Of a DNA stretch of 21,312 bases, positions 16,042 to 21,312 are shown one piece after another. The notes under the pieces are model-generated. The model was not told the origin of the DNA. It was given only the letters and a program-made list of their open reading frames with translations, and did no database searches. Each line of letters begins with the position of its first letter. Within the stretch, counting starts at the first letter, position 1. Source of the DNA: Paratractidigestivibacter sp963591565 (GTDB lineage: Bacteria; Actinomycetota; Coriobacteriia; Coriobacteriales; Atopobiaceae). The DNA lies in NCBI GenBank assembly GCA_963591565.1, contig CAVAUD010000024.1:1-21312 (forward strand), written 5' to 3'. The translations under genes were made by a program, and so were the position numbers.

Positions 16042-16941
16042 ATGATCTATACCGTCACCTTCAACCCGTCGCTTGACTACATCGTGCGCGTCGACGACAT
16101 GCGCCTCGGTGTGATCAACCGCACCAACTACGAGCAGATCCTGCCCGGCGGCAAGGGCATCAACGTGTCCATCGTCCTGGGCAACCTGGGCCACGCCTCT
16201 CGCGCCCTGGGCTTCTCCGCCGGCTTCACCGGCGTTGCCCTGGAGTCTCTGCTCGCCTCCTCCGGCGTCGACCACGACCTGGTCCACGTCGCCGATGGCT
16301 TCACGCGCATCAACGCCAAGATCAAGTCCAACGAGGAGACCGAGCTCAACGGCCAGGGCCCCAAGATCACCGAGGCCGACATCGAGCAGCTCTACGCCAA
16401 GCTCGACGCCCTGGTCGAGGGCGACATCCTGGTCATCTCCGGCTCCGTGCCCAACACCTTGCCCGGCGACATGTACGAGCGCATCATGGCCCGCCTCGAG
16501 GGCCGCGGCATCCGCATCGTCGTCGACGCCGAGCGCGACCTGCTCACCCGCGTGCTCTCTTACGGCCCCTTCCTCGTCAAGCCCAACAACATCGAGCTTG
16601 GCGACATCTTTGGCGTCGAGCTCAAGACCCGCGAGGAGGTCGTGCCTTACGCCAAGAAGCTGCAGGAGAAGGGCGCCAAGAACGTGCTCGTCTCCATGGC
16701 GGGCGAGGGCGGCGTGCTGGTGGCCGAGGACGGCAGCGTCTTCATGAGCCCGGCCGCCAAGGGCACCGTCGTCAACTCCGTGGGCGCGGGCGACTCCTCC
16801 GTCGCCGGTTTCATCGCGGGCTACCTCGAGACCGGCTCCTACGAGACGGCCTTCAAGATGGGGCTGTCCGCCGGCTCTGCCAGCGCTTTCTCTGACCACC
16901 TGGCCACCCGCGAAGAAGTTTTGGACCTGATGTCTCGCTAA
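16042..16941 (+). CDS. fruK: 1-phosphofructokinase
   Basis: A 299-residue PfkB/ribokinase-family kinase that phosphorylates fructose-1-phosphate to fructose-1,6-bisphosphate. It begins MIYTVTFNPSLDYIVRV, typical of FruK/LacC; LPGGKGINVS (34-43) is the first PfkB signature, ISGSVPNTLP lies mid-protein, KPNNIEL is the conserved segment before the ATP site, and VNSVGAGDSSVAGF carries the catalytic base Asp251. ATG 16042 follows TGGAGG (16031-16036); an in-frame upstream extension from about 15946 would run through the promoter and is not coding. fruA starts 39 bases after its stop. Tagatose-6-phosphate kinase (LacC) is the nearest alternative, but the adjacent fructose PTS favours FruK. Confidence 0.95.
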   Translation: MIYTVTFNPSLDYIVRVDDMRLGVINRTNYEQILPGGKGINVSIVLGNLGHASRALGFSAGFTGVALESLLASSGVDHDLVHVADGFTRINAKIKSNEETELNGQGPKITEADIEQLYAKLDALVEGDILVISGSVPNTLPGDMYERIMARLEGRGIRIVVDAERDLLTRVLSYGPFLVKPNNIELGDIFGVELKTREEVVPYAKKLQEKGAKNVLVSMAGEGGVLVAEDGSVFMSPAAKGTVVNSVGAGDSSVAGFIAGYLETGSYETAFKMGLSAGSASAFSDHLATREEVLDLMSR

Positions 16942-16980
16942 GAGGCGAGGCTCGTCATATCACAGAAAGGGGTACTAAGC

Positions 16981-18930
16981 ATGAAGATCACCGACCTGCT
17001 TAAACCCGAGGCCGTAAGGCTCGGCATCGACGCGCAAAGCCGCGACGAGGCCATCGACCAGCTTGTTGCCCTGCACGTCGCCGCCGGCAACGTCAACGAC
17101 GCCGAGGGTTACAAGGCCGGCGTCATGGCCCGCGAGGCGGAGTTCTCCACCGCCGTGGGCGACGGCATCGCCATCCCGCACGCCAAGGTCGCCGCGGTCA
17201 ACTGCGCGGGTCTCGCCGCCGTCACCGTGCCTTCCGGCCTCACCGACTGGAACGCCCCCGACGACGCCCCCGTCGACCTCGTCTTCATGATCGCCGCTCC
17301 CGAGGGCGAGAACAACGCCCACCTCGAGATGCTGGCCAAGCTCTCCGCCCTGCTCATGCACGAGGAGTTCGCCAACGAGCTGCGCAGCGCCAAGACCCCC
17401 GAGGCCTTCCTCGCCGCCATCGACGCGGCCGAGGGCGGCAAGGACGAGGCCGCTGCCGCCAAGGCCACGGCTCCCGCCGAGGGCTACGACGTCGTGTGCA
17501 TCACCGCCTGCCCGACCGGCATCGCCCACACCTACATGGCCGCCGAGTCCCTCGAGAAGAAGGGCGCCGAGCTGGGCATCCGCGTTAAGGTCGAGACCCA
17601 GGGCTCCGGCGGCGCCAAGAACGTCCTCACCGCCGACGAGATCGCCGGCGCCAAGGGCGTCGTCATCGCTGCCGACAAGAACGTCGACCTCGCCCGCTTC
17701 GACGGCAAGCCCCTCTACAGCTGCCCCGTTGCCCGCGGCATCTCCGAGCCCGAGGTCCTTCTCGGCATGATCATGGACGGCAAGGCCGCCGTGCACCACG
17801 CCGGCACCGCCGCCGTCAAGGCCGATGAGGCCGGCGCCGAGGGCGAGTCCGTCTGGCGCAAGATCTACAAGGACCTGATGAACGGCGTCTCCCACATGCT
17901 CCCGTTCGTCATCGGCGGCGGCATCCTGACCGCCATCGCCTTCCTGGTCGACCAGCCTGGCCTGGGCACCAGCGCCTACGGCTCCTCGATCCCGGCCGCG
18001 GCCCTCTTCAAGACCATCGGCTCCGAGGCCTTCGGTCTCATGCTGCCGATCCTGGCCGGCTACATCGCCTCCTCGATCGCCGACCGTCCCGGCCTTGCCC
18101 CCGGCTTCGTGGGCGGCCTCTTCGCCAAGGCGGGCTACGACTTCGCCTACCTGGGCACCCTCGACTCCACGACCCTGATCTCCGGCGGCTTCATCGCGGC
18201 CCTCTTCGCCGGCTTCGCCGCGGGCTACCTGACCCTGGGCATCGAGAAGCTCTGCGACAAGCTCCCCAGCTCGCTTGAGGGCATCAAGCCCATGCTGATC
18301 TACCCCGTCCTGGGCACCCTGGCCATCGGCGTCGTGATGCTCGCCCTGAACCCGGTCTTCGCCGCCATCAACACCGGCCTCAACACCTTCCTCAAGGGCC
18401 TCGGCACCAGCAACATCGTGGTTCTCGGCCTCGTCCTCGGCGGCATGATGTCCGTCGACTTCGGCGGCCCCTTCAACAAGGCTGCCTACGTCTTCGGCAC
18501 CGCCGCCCTCGACCCCAGCTCCGGCCTCGGCACCACCGGCCAGATCATCATGGCCTCCGTCATGGTCGGCGGCATGGTTCCCCCGCTGGTGATCGCCCTC
18601 TCCACGACCTTCTTCAAGGATCGCTGGACCAAGTCCGACCGCAACGCCGGCCTGGTCAACTACATCATGGGCCTGTCCTTCATCTCTGAGGGCGCCATCC
18701 CCTTCGCCGCTGCCGACCCCGGCCACGTGATCCCGTCCTGCATCATCGGCTCCGCCATCGCCGGCGGCATGTCCGCGGCCTTCGGCTGCGCCAGCCCCGC
18801 TCCCCACGGCGGCGCCTGGGTCACCGCCGTCATCACCAACCCGATCATGTGGCTCGTCGCATGCGTCGTGGGCTCGGTCGTCGGCTGCCTGATCCTCTCC
18901 TTCTGGAAGAAGCCCATCAAGGAGGACTAG
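16981..18930 (+). CDS. fruA: Fructose PTS transporter, fused EIIA-EIIB-EIIC
   Basis: A 649-residue membrane protein that imports fructose and phosphorylates it to fructose-1-phosphate with phosphate from PEP via HPr. EIIA (about 1-150) has the phosphorylated histidine His67 in GIAIPHAKV. An Ala-rich linker (150-167) leads to EIIB (about 168-270), with phosphorylated Cys177 in CITACPTGIAHT. EIIC (about 290-645) shows the fructose-type segments WRKIYKDLMNGVSHMLPFVI, DFGGPFNKAAYVFG, EGAIPFAAADP and the C-terminal GCASPAPHGG, among roughly ten hydrophobic stretches. ATG 16981 follows AAAGGGG (16966-16972). HPr and EI are not in this window. Some members prefer mannose or related hexoses; fruK next door supports fructose. 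A strong terminator follows. Confidence 0.96.
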   Translation: MKITDLLKPEAVRLGIDAQSRDEAIDQLVALHVAAGNVNDAEGYKAGVMAREAEFSTAVGDGIAIPHAKVAAVNCAGLAAVTVPSGLTDWNAPDDAPVDLVFMIAAPEGENNAHLEMLAKLSALLMHEEFANELRSAKTPEAFLAAIDAAEGGKDEAAAAKATAPAEGYDVVCITACPTGIAHTYMAAESLEKKGAELGIRVKVETQGSGGAKNVLTADEIAGAKGVVIAADKNVDLARFDGKPLYSCPVARGISEPEVLLGMIMDGKAAVHHAGTAAVKADEAGAEGESVWRKIYKDLMNGVSHMLPFVIGGGILTAIAFLVDQPGLGTSAYGSSIPAAALFKTIGSEAFGLMLPILAGYIASSIADRPGLAPGFVGGLFAKAGYDFAYLGTLDSTTLISGGFIAALFAGFAAGYLTLGIEKLCDKLPSSLEGIKPMLIYPVLGTLAIGVVMLALNPVFAAINTGLNTFLKGLGTSNIVVLGLVLGGMMSVDFGGPFNKAAYVFGTAALDPSSGLGTTGQIIMASVMVGGMVPPLVIALSTTFFKDRWTKSDRNAGLVNYIMGLSFISEGAIPFAAADPGHVIPSCIIGSAIAGGMSAAFGCASPAPHGGAWVTAVITNPIMWLVACVVGSVVGCLILSFWKKPIKED

Positions 18931-18965
18931 TCCTTCTCGGCTAAAGCCAAACCCGCGCACCACCC

Positions 18966-19001
18966 GGGCGGTCCCATCACGGGGCCGCCCTTTTACGTTT
19001 T
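18966..19001 (+). terminator. Intrinsic terminator after fruA
   Basis: GGGCGGTCCC (18966-18975) pairs with GGGGCCGCCC (18981-18990), a 10-bp stem with one G-U pair and a 5-nt loop ATCAC, followed by TTTTACGTTTT (18991-19001). It lies 35 bases after the fruA stop and closes the fru operon. Its tail overlaps the first copy of the repeat family that follows. Confidence 0.88.
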
Positions 19002-19112
19002 GACGGTTATGGGAACTTTTGTCCTCGCTTTCCTTGCGTTTTGACGGTTGTCGGAAGAAATTTCTTCCCATAACCGTCAAACCCTACGGTCCGCCTTCCC
19101 ATAACCGTCAAA
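18998..19112 (+). repeat. Four-copy repeat cluster between fruA and rapZ (core TTTGACGGTTATGGGAA)
   Basis: The 17-bp core occurs four times in about 115 bases: on + at 18999-19015 (exact) and 19040-19056 (TTTGACGGTTGTCGGAA, two differences), and on - at 19065-19081 and 19096-19112 (both exact, read as TTCCCATAACCGTCAAA). The arrangement is two forward copies followed by two reverse copies. Copies 2 and 4 also share a CCTTGCG flank outside the core. Centre-to-centre distances are 41, 25 and 31 bases. No open reading frame uses the segment. It starts in the fruA terminator tail and ends 13 bases before the rapZ -10 box. It could be an operator array, a small palindromic intergenic element or a MITE-like remnant; I see no clear target-site duplication. 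Confidence 0.9.
19040..19081 (+). repeat. 42-bp near-perfect palindrome at the centre of the repeat cluster
   Basis: Repeat copies 2 and 3 face each other around GGAAGAAA/TTTCTTCC (19053-19068), giving a 42-bp palindrome centred between 19060 and 19061. Of 21 base pairs, 19 are Watson-Crick; 19050/19071 is G-T and 19052/19069 is C-C. As RNA it would be a hairpin with 20 of 21 positions paired and almost no loop; as DNA it could extrude a cruciform. No U-tract follows, so it is not an ordinary terminator. Confidence 0.85.
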
Positions 19113-19124
19113 GCGCAAGGCCGC

Positions 19125-19130
19125 TATACT
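19125..19130 (+). promoter_or_regulatory. Likely -10 box of the rapZ-whiA promoter
   Basis: TATACT in the context GCTATACT, 28 bases before the rapZ start codon. No recognisable -35 box exists at 15-19 bases upstream; that region (19100-19112) is occupied by repeat copy 4. This suggests that a protein bound to the repeat might activate or block the promoter. Confidence 0.5.
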
Positions 19131-19158
19131 CGATAAGAACCAAGAGGGGAGAAGACCT

Positions 19159-20073
19159 ATGCAGACAGATGCCACGAGTTCCCAGACCAAGAGCGTGCCC
19201 GACGTCGTCGTGCTCACCGGCATGTCCGGCTCCGGCCGCACGCAGGCCCTCCACGTCTTCGAGGACATGGGCTACTTCTGCATCGACAACCTGCCGCCGC
19301 GCCTGCTTCTGCAGCTGGCCGAGCTCGTGGGCATCAACTCGGGCGTCGGCCGCCACCTGGCCGTTACCTGCGACATCCGCAGCCAGGGCCTCTTCGACGA
19401 GATCTGCGACTCGCTCGAGCAGCTGCGCGCGCACGAGATCTCTTGCCAGGTCGTTTTTCTCGACACCTCAAACGACGTCCTCATGCGTCGCTACGACGAG
19501 AACCGTCGTCGCCATCCCCTGGCCAGCGACTCCGAGACCCTGCTGCAGTCCATCGAGCGTGAGCGCGCCCAGCTTTCCCGCATCCGTGACGCCGCCGACC
19601 TCATCATCGACACGAGCCGCCTGCGCACCCGCGAGCTTCGCAGCCGCCTGCGCCGCGCCTTCTCGGAGCTCACCGACCAGCAGCTCATGGAGGTCCACGT
19701 CTTCTCGTTCGGCTTCAAGCACGGCATGCCGCAGGAGGCCGACCTCATGATCGACGTGCGCTTCTTGCCCAACCCCTTCTACGACCCCGAGATGCGCCCC
19801 CTGACGGGCCGCGACCAGAAGGTCGCCGACTACGTCTTGAAGAACCCCAGTGCCGAGGCCTTCATGGACGCCTGGTTCAAGCTGCTGGACGTCGCCATGC
19901 CGGGCTACGTCGCCGAGGGCAAGAGCCGCCTGTCTGTCGCGGTGGGCTGCACCGGCGGCCAGCACCGCTCCGTCGCCATCGCCGAGGCCACGGCCGCCTA
20001 CCTGCAGGGCAACGGCTATCACGTGAGCCTGTCTCACCGCGACATCGCCCTTGCCAACCAAAGGACGAGCTAG
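19159..20073 (+). CDS. rapZ: RapZ (YvcJ), nucleotide-binding regulatory protein
   Basis: A 304-residue protein of the RapZ/YvcJ family. In E. coli RapZ delivers the small RNA GlmZ to RNase E and so controls glucosamine-6-phosphate synthesis; YvcJ in Bacillus binds nucleotides and affects competence; the role in actinobacteria is less clear. The P-loop is GMSGSGRT (21-28), with Arg27 where the classic Walker A lysine would be, a change I associate with actinobacterial members. FEDMGYFCIDNLPP (35-47), CDIRSQGLF (71-79), RFLPNPFY (about 202-209) and GCTGGQHRSV (about 254-263) are family hallmarks. ATG 19159 follows AGAGGGGAG (19143-19151). whiA starts immediately after the stop, so both are cotranscribed; yvcK, usually between them, is missing. 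Confidence 0.95.
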   Translation: MQTDATSSQTKSVPDVVVLTGMSGSGRTQALHVFEDMGYFCIDNLPPRLLLQLAELVGINSGVGRHLAVTCDIRSQGLFDEICDSLEQLRAHEISCQVVFLDTSNDVLMRRYDENRRRHPLASDSETLLQSIERERAQLSRIRDAADLIIDTSRLRTRELRSRLRRAFSELTDQQLMEVHVFSFGFKHGMPQEADLMIDVRFLPNPFYDPEMRPLTGRDQKVADYVLKNPSAEAFMDAWFKLLDVAMPGYVAEGKSRLSVAVGCTGGQHRSVAIAEATAAYLQGNGYHVSLSHRDIALANQRTS

Positions 20074-21030
20074 ATGTCGTTTACCGCCGAGGTCAAAGAC
20101 GAGCTGTCCCGCGTCGAGTGCGCCCAGCCCGCCGCCGAGCTGGCCCAGCTCTCGGCCCTGGTCCGCGTCTGCGGCACCTTGTCTTTCCGCGGCTCCGGCC
20201 GCTACGCCATCAAGATCGCGACCGAGACCGGCGCCGTCGCGCGCACCGTCATCAAGCTCGCCCACAAGTGCTTCGACCTTGAGACGGCCCTTACCGTGCG
20301 CCGCTCCGTCTTGCATAAAACGAGAAACTACCTCATCGAGATTCCCGAGCAAGACGAGCTGGCAGACGATCTTGTCGACCTCGGCATCCTGGTGCCGGGG
20401 CAGGGCCTGGCCACCGGCCTTCCCAAGCGTCTTCTCGCCACCGCATCGGCACGCGCGGCCTTTGTGCGCGGCGCCTTCATGGCGGGCGGCTTCATCGCCG
20501 ACCCCCGCGGGGACTTCCACCTGGAGATCGCGGTCACCGGCGAGGACTTCGCCCGCGGCCTGGTCGATCTCATCGCGAGCTTTGGCGTGACGGCGCGCCT
20601 CAACCGCCGCCGCGGCGCCTACGCCATCTACCTCAAGAGCTTCGACGACATCATCGCCCTGCTCAAGGCCATAGGCGCGCAGAGAATGGCCCGCGTCGTC
20701 GAGGTCGCCCGCGCCCAGAAGTCCGTGAAGAACGACGTGAACCGCCGCGTCAACGCCGAGATGGCCAACCAGGCCCGCTCGACGGGCGCCGCCGCCTCCC
20801 AGCTCGAGCTCATCGATAGGGTAGAGGAGCAGCTCGGCTTCGCCTCCTTGCCCGACGCCCTGCGCGAGTTCTGCGAGGCCCGCCGCGAGCACCCGGAGCT
20901 CTCCTTGGCGGCCCTCGGCGCCGAGCTCGACCCGCCGGCGTCGAAGTCCGCGATGTATCACCGCGTGCTTCGCCTTCAGGAGCTTCTCGCCGAGGCAAAC
21001 AACTCCGGCGAACGGTCTTTCGAGAAATAA
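20074..21030 (+). CDS. whiA: WhiA, sporulation/cell-division regulator homologue
   Basis: A 318-residue DNA-binding protein found in most Gram-positive bacteria. In Streptomyces it works with WhiB in sporulation gene control; in non-sporulating species it is linked to cell division and metabolism. The N-terminal part begins MSFTAEVKDELSRV, typical of the family, followed by the degenerate LAGLIDADG homing-endonuclease fold (RAAFVRGAFMAGGFIADP, about 127-144, and DFHLEIAV). The C-terminal helix-turn-helix lies at about 265-310 (SLAALGAELDPP, then SKSAMYHRVLRLQELL). ATG 20074 directly follows the rapZ TAG, with AAAGGA (20060-20065) as ribosome binding site. Length is normal. Confidence 0.96.
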   Translation: MSFTAEVKDELSRVECAQPAAELAQLSALVRVCGTLSFRGSGRYAIKIATETGAVARTVIKLAHKCFDLETALTVRRSVLHKTRNYLIEIPEQDELADDLVDLGILVPGQGLATGLPKRLLATASARAAFVRGAFMAGGFIADPRGDFHLEIAVTGEDFARGLVDLIASFGVTARLNRRRGAYAIYLKSFDDIIALLKAIGAQRMARVVEVARAQKSVKNDVNRRVNAEMANQARSTGAAASQLELIDRVEEQLGFASLPDALREFCEARREHPELSLAALGAELDPPASKSAMYHRVLRLQELLAEANNSGERSFEK

Positions 21031-21060
21031 TTTTCGTTGCCGATAATACCTGTTGCCATG

Positions 21061-21074
21061 CTGGTATATACCAG
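21061..21074 (+). promoter_or_regulatory. Perfect 14-bp palindrome CTGGTATATACCAG upstream of gap
   Basis: CTGGTATATACCAG is a perfect palindrome 30 bases after the whiA stop and 212 bases before gap. A dyad of this length with an A/T core looks like a dimer operator. The TATATA inside could also be a weak -10 box, but no matching -35 is present. The regulator is unknown. Confidence 0.5.
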
Positions 21075-21099
21075 TGTTTGCCCAGGTAGACGGCTTGCG

Positions 21100-21128
21100 T
21101 TGGCGCTCTATACCATGAAACGCGCCAA
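21100..21128 (+). other. Inverted repeat in the gap upstream region
   Basis: TTGGCGC (21100-21106) and GCGCCAA (21122-21128) form a perfect 7-bp inverted repeat with a 15-base spacer that contains TCTATACC. It could be an operator or part of a weak whiA terminator; there is no clean U-tract. Function is not determinable here. Confidence 0.3.
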
Positions 21129-21166
21129 AAACTACCAACTATTTTGCGAACGGATTACAAGAACTG

Positions 21167-21216
21167 GTGTCATACGGCCCTCAGGTGGGGTATTATAGAC
21201 CCCGGCAATTGTTGCC
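21167..21216 (+). promoter_or_regulatory. Likely gap promoter with palindrome over the -10 and a 5' stem-loop
   Basis: A possible -35 GTGTCA (21167-21172), an 18-base spacer and -10 TATTAT (21191-21196). The -10 sits within an inverted repeat, GGGGT (21187-21191) and ACCCC (21199-21203). Just beyond, GGCAA (21204-21208) and TTGCC (21212-21216) form a short hairpin at the expected 5' end of the transcript. The gap start codon is about 70 bases downstream. A repressor on the GGGGT/ACCCC dyad would control glycolytic gap expression. Confidence 0.5.
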
Positions 21217-21272
21217 CAACATAACAAGGTCGCTCGGGGATACGCCCTGGGGGCCTCGTGAAAGGAGAAGGC

Positions 21273-21312
21273 ATGGCAGTAAAGGTTGCTATTAACGGCT
21301 TTGGTCGCATCG
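21273..21312 (+). CDS. gap: Glyceraldehyde-3-phosphate dehydrogenase (N-terminal start, partial)
   Basis: The first 13 codons read MAVKVAINGFGRI, the N-terminal NAD-binding segment of GAPDH, with the GFGRI motif. The enzyme oxidises glyceraldehyde-3-phosphate in glycolysis. ATG 21273 is preceded by AAAGGAG (21261-21267) at five bases, a strong site. The gene runs off the window. Its position after whiA is familiar from actinobacteria and firmicutes. Confidence 0.92.
   Translation, partial: MAVKVAINGFGRI

Noticed and set aside
10166..18944. Shared 12-mer CTTCTCGGCTAA at the end of hisI and just after fruA
   Set aside because: One copy is coding (Leu-Leu-Gly-stop), and identical 12-mers are expected by chance in 21 kb of biased sequence.
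16975..19080. Minus-strand open frame of about 700 codons opposite fruA
   Set aside because: Composition (Gly, Asp, Val, Ala, His) is typical of antisense reading and it runs through the terminator and repeats; fruA is certain on +.
18998..19112. CRISPR array interpretation of the repeat cluster
   Set aside because: The copies alternate in orientation, spacing is unequal (41, 25, 31 bases), the repeats are only 17 bp and no cas gene is nearby.
19219..19242. RapZ Walker A arginine (GMSGSGRT) as a loss-of-function change
   Set aside because: I associate Arg at this position with actinobacterial RapZ proteins in general, and the rest of the family motifs are intact.

Overview
The window is high-GC chromosomal DNA, and every gene I can support lies on the + strand. 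The gene content and protein sequences (short HisG fused to HisZ, actinobacterial-type RapZ, WhiA downstream of RapZ, separate hisI and hisE) suggest an actinobacterium of the class Coriobacteriia, for example a Collinsella- or Olsenella-like gut organism. That placement is my inference from family resemblance; no rRNA gene is present to confirm it.

Layout. 1-2687: the 3' end of uvrA, a YbaK-type Cys-tRNA(Pro) deacylase, and the lipid II flippase gene murJ. 2759-10559: a nearly complete histidine operon in the order hisZ-hisG (one fused gene), hisD, hisC, hisB, hisH, hisA, hisF, hisI, hisE, with tight spacing and several start/stop overlaps. It encodes every step from PRPP and ATP to histidine except the histinol-phosphate phosphatase step (histidinol-phosphate phosphatase). 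10582-11930: an ATP-grasp ligase of unknown substrate with its own likely promoter. 11973-13925: uvrC. 13922-18930: a sugar block containing a Gfo/Idh/MocA oxidoreductase, a DeoR-family regulator, 1-phosphofructokinase and a fused fructose PTS EIIABC, closed by a strong intrinsic terminator. 18998-19130: a short noncoding region with four copies of a 17-bp repeat around a 42-bp near-palindrome. 19159-21030: rapZ and whiA, immediately adjacent. 21031-21312: a palindrome-rich leader and the first codons of gap (GAPDH).

How the genes work together. The his genes form one biosynthetic unit, probably transcribed from a promoter with a palindrome over its -10 box. In the sugar block, FruA would import fructose as fructose-1-phosphate and FruK would convert it to fructose-1,6-bisphosphate. 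The DeoR protein is the likely repressor, acting through a set of GAGCA/TGCTC half-sites around the fruK promoter. The uvrC-rapZ-whiA-gap order resembles a conserved actinobacterial/firmicute neighbourhood, but here the sugar block sits between uvrC and rapZ, and yvcK, normally between rapZ and whiA, is absent.

The window is mostly ordinary core metabolism. I see no phage, transposase, CRISPR array, tRNA or rRNA. The least explained sequence is the repeat/palindrome cluster between fruA and rapZ; next are the HisZ-HisG fusion, the altered cysteine cluster of UvrC, the ATP-grasp ligase and the regulatory palindromes. No stretch longer than about 300 bases lacks a gene; the longest gaps (about 130-240 bases) are described below.
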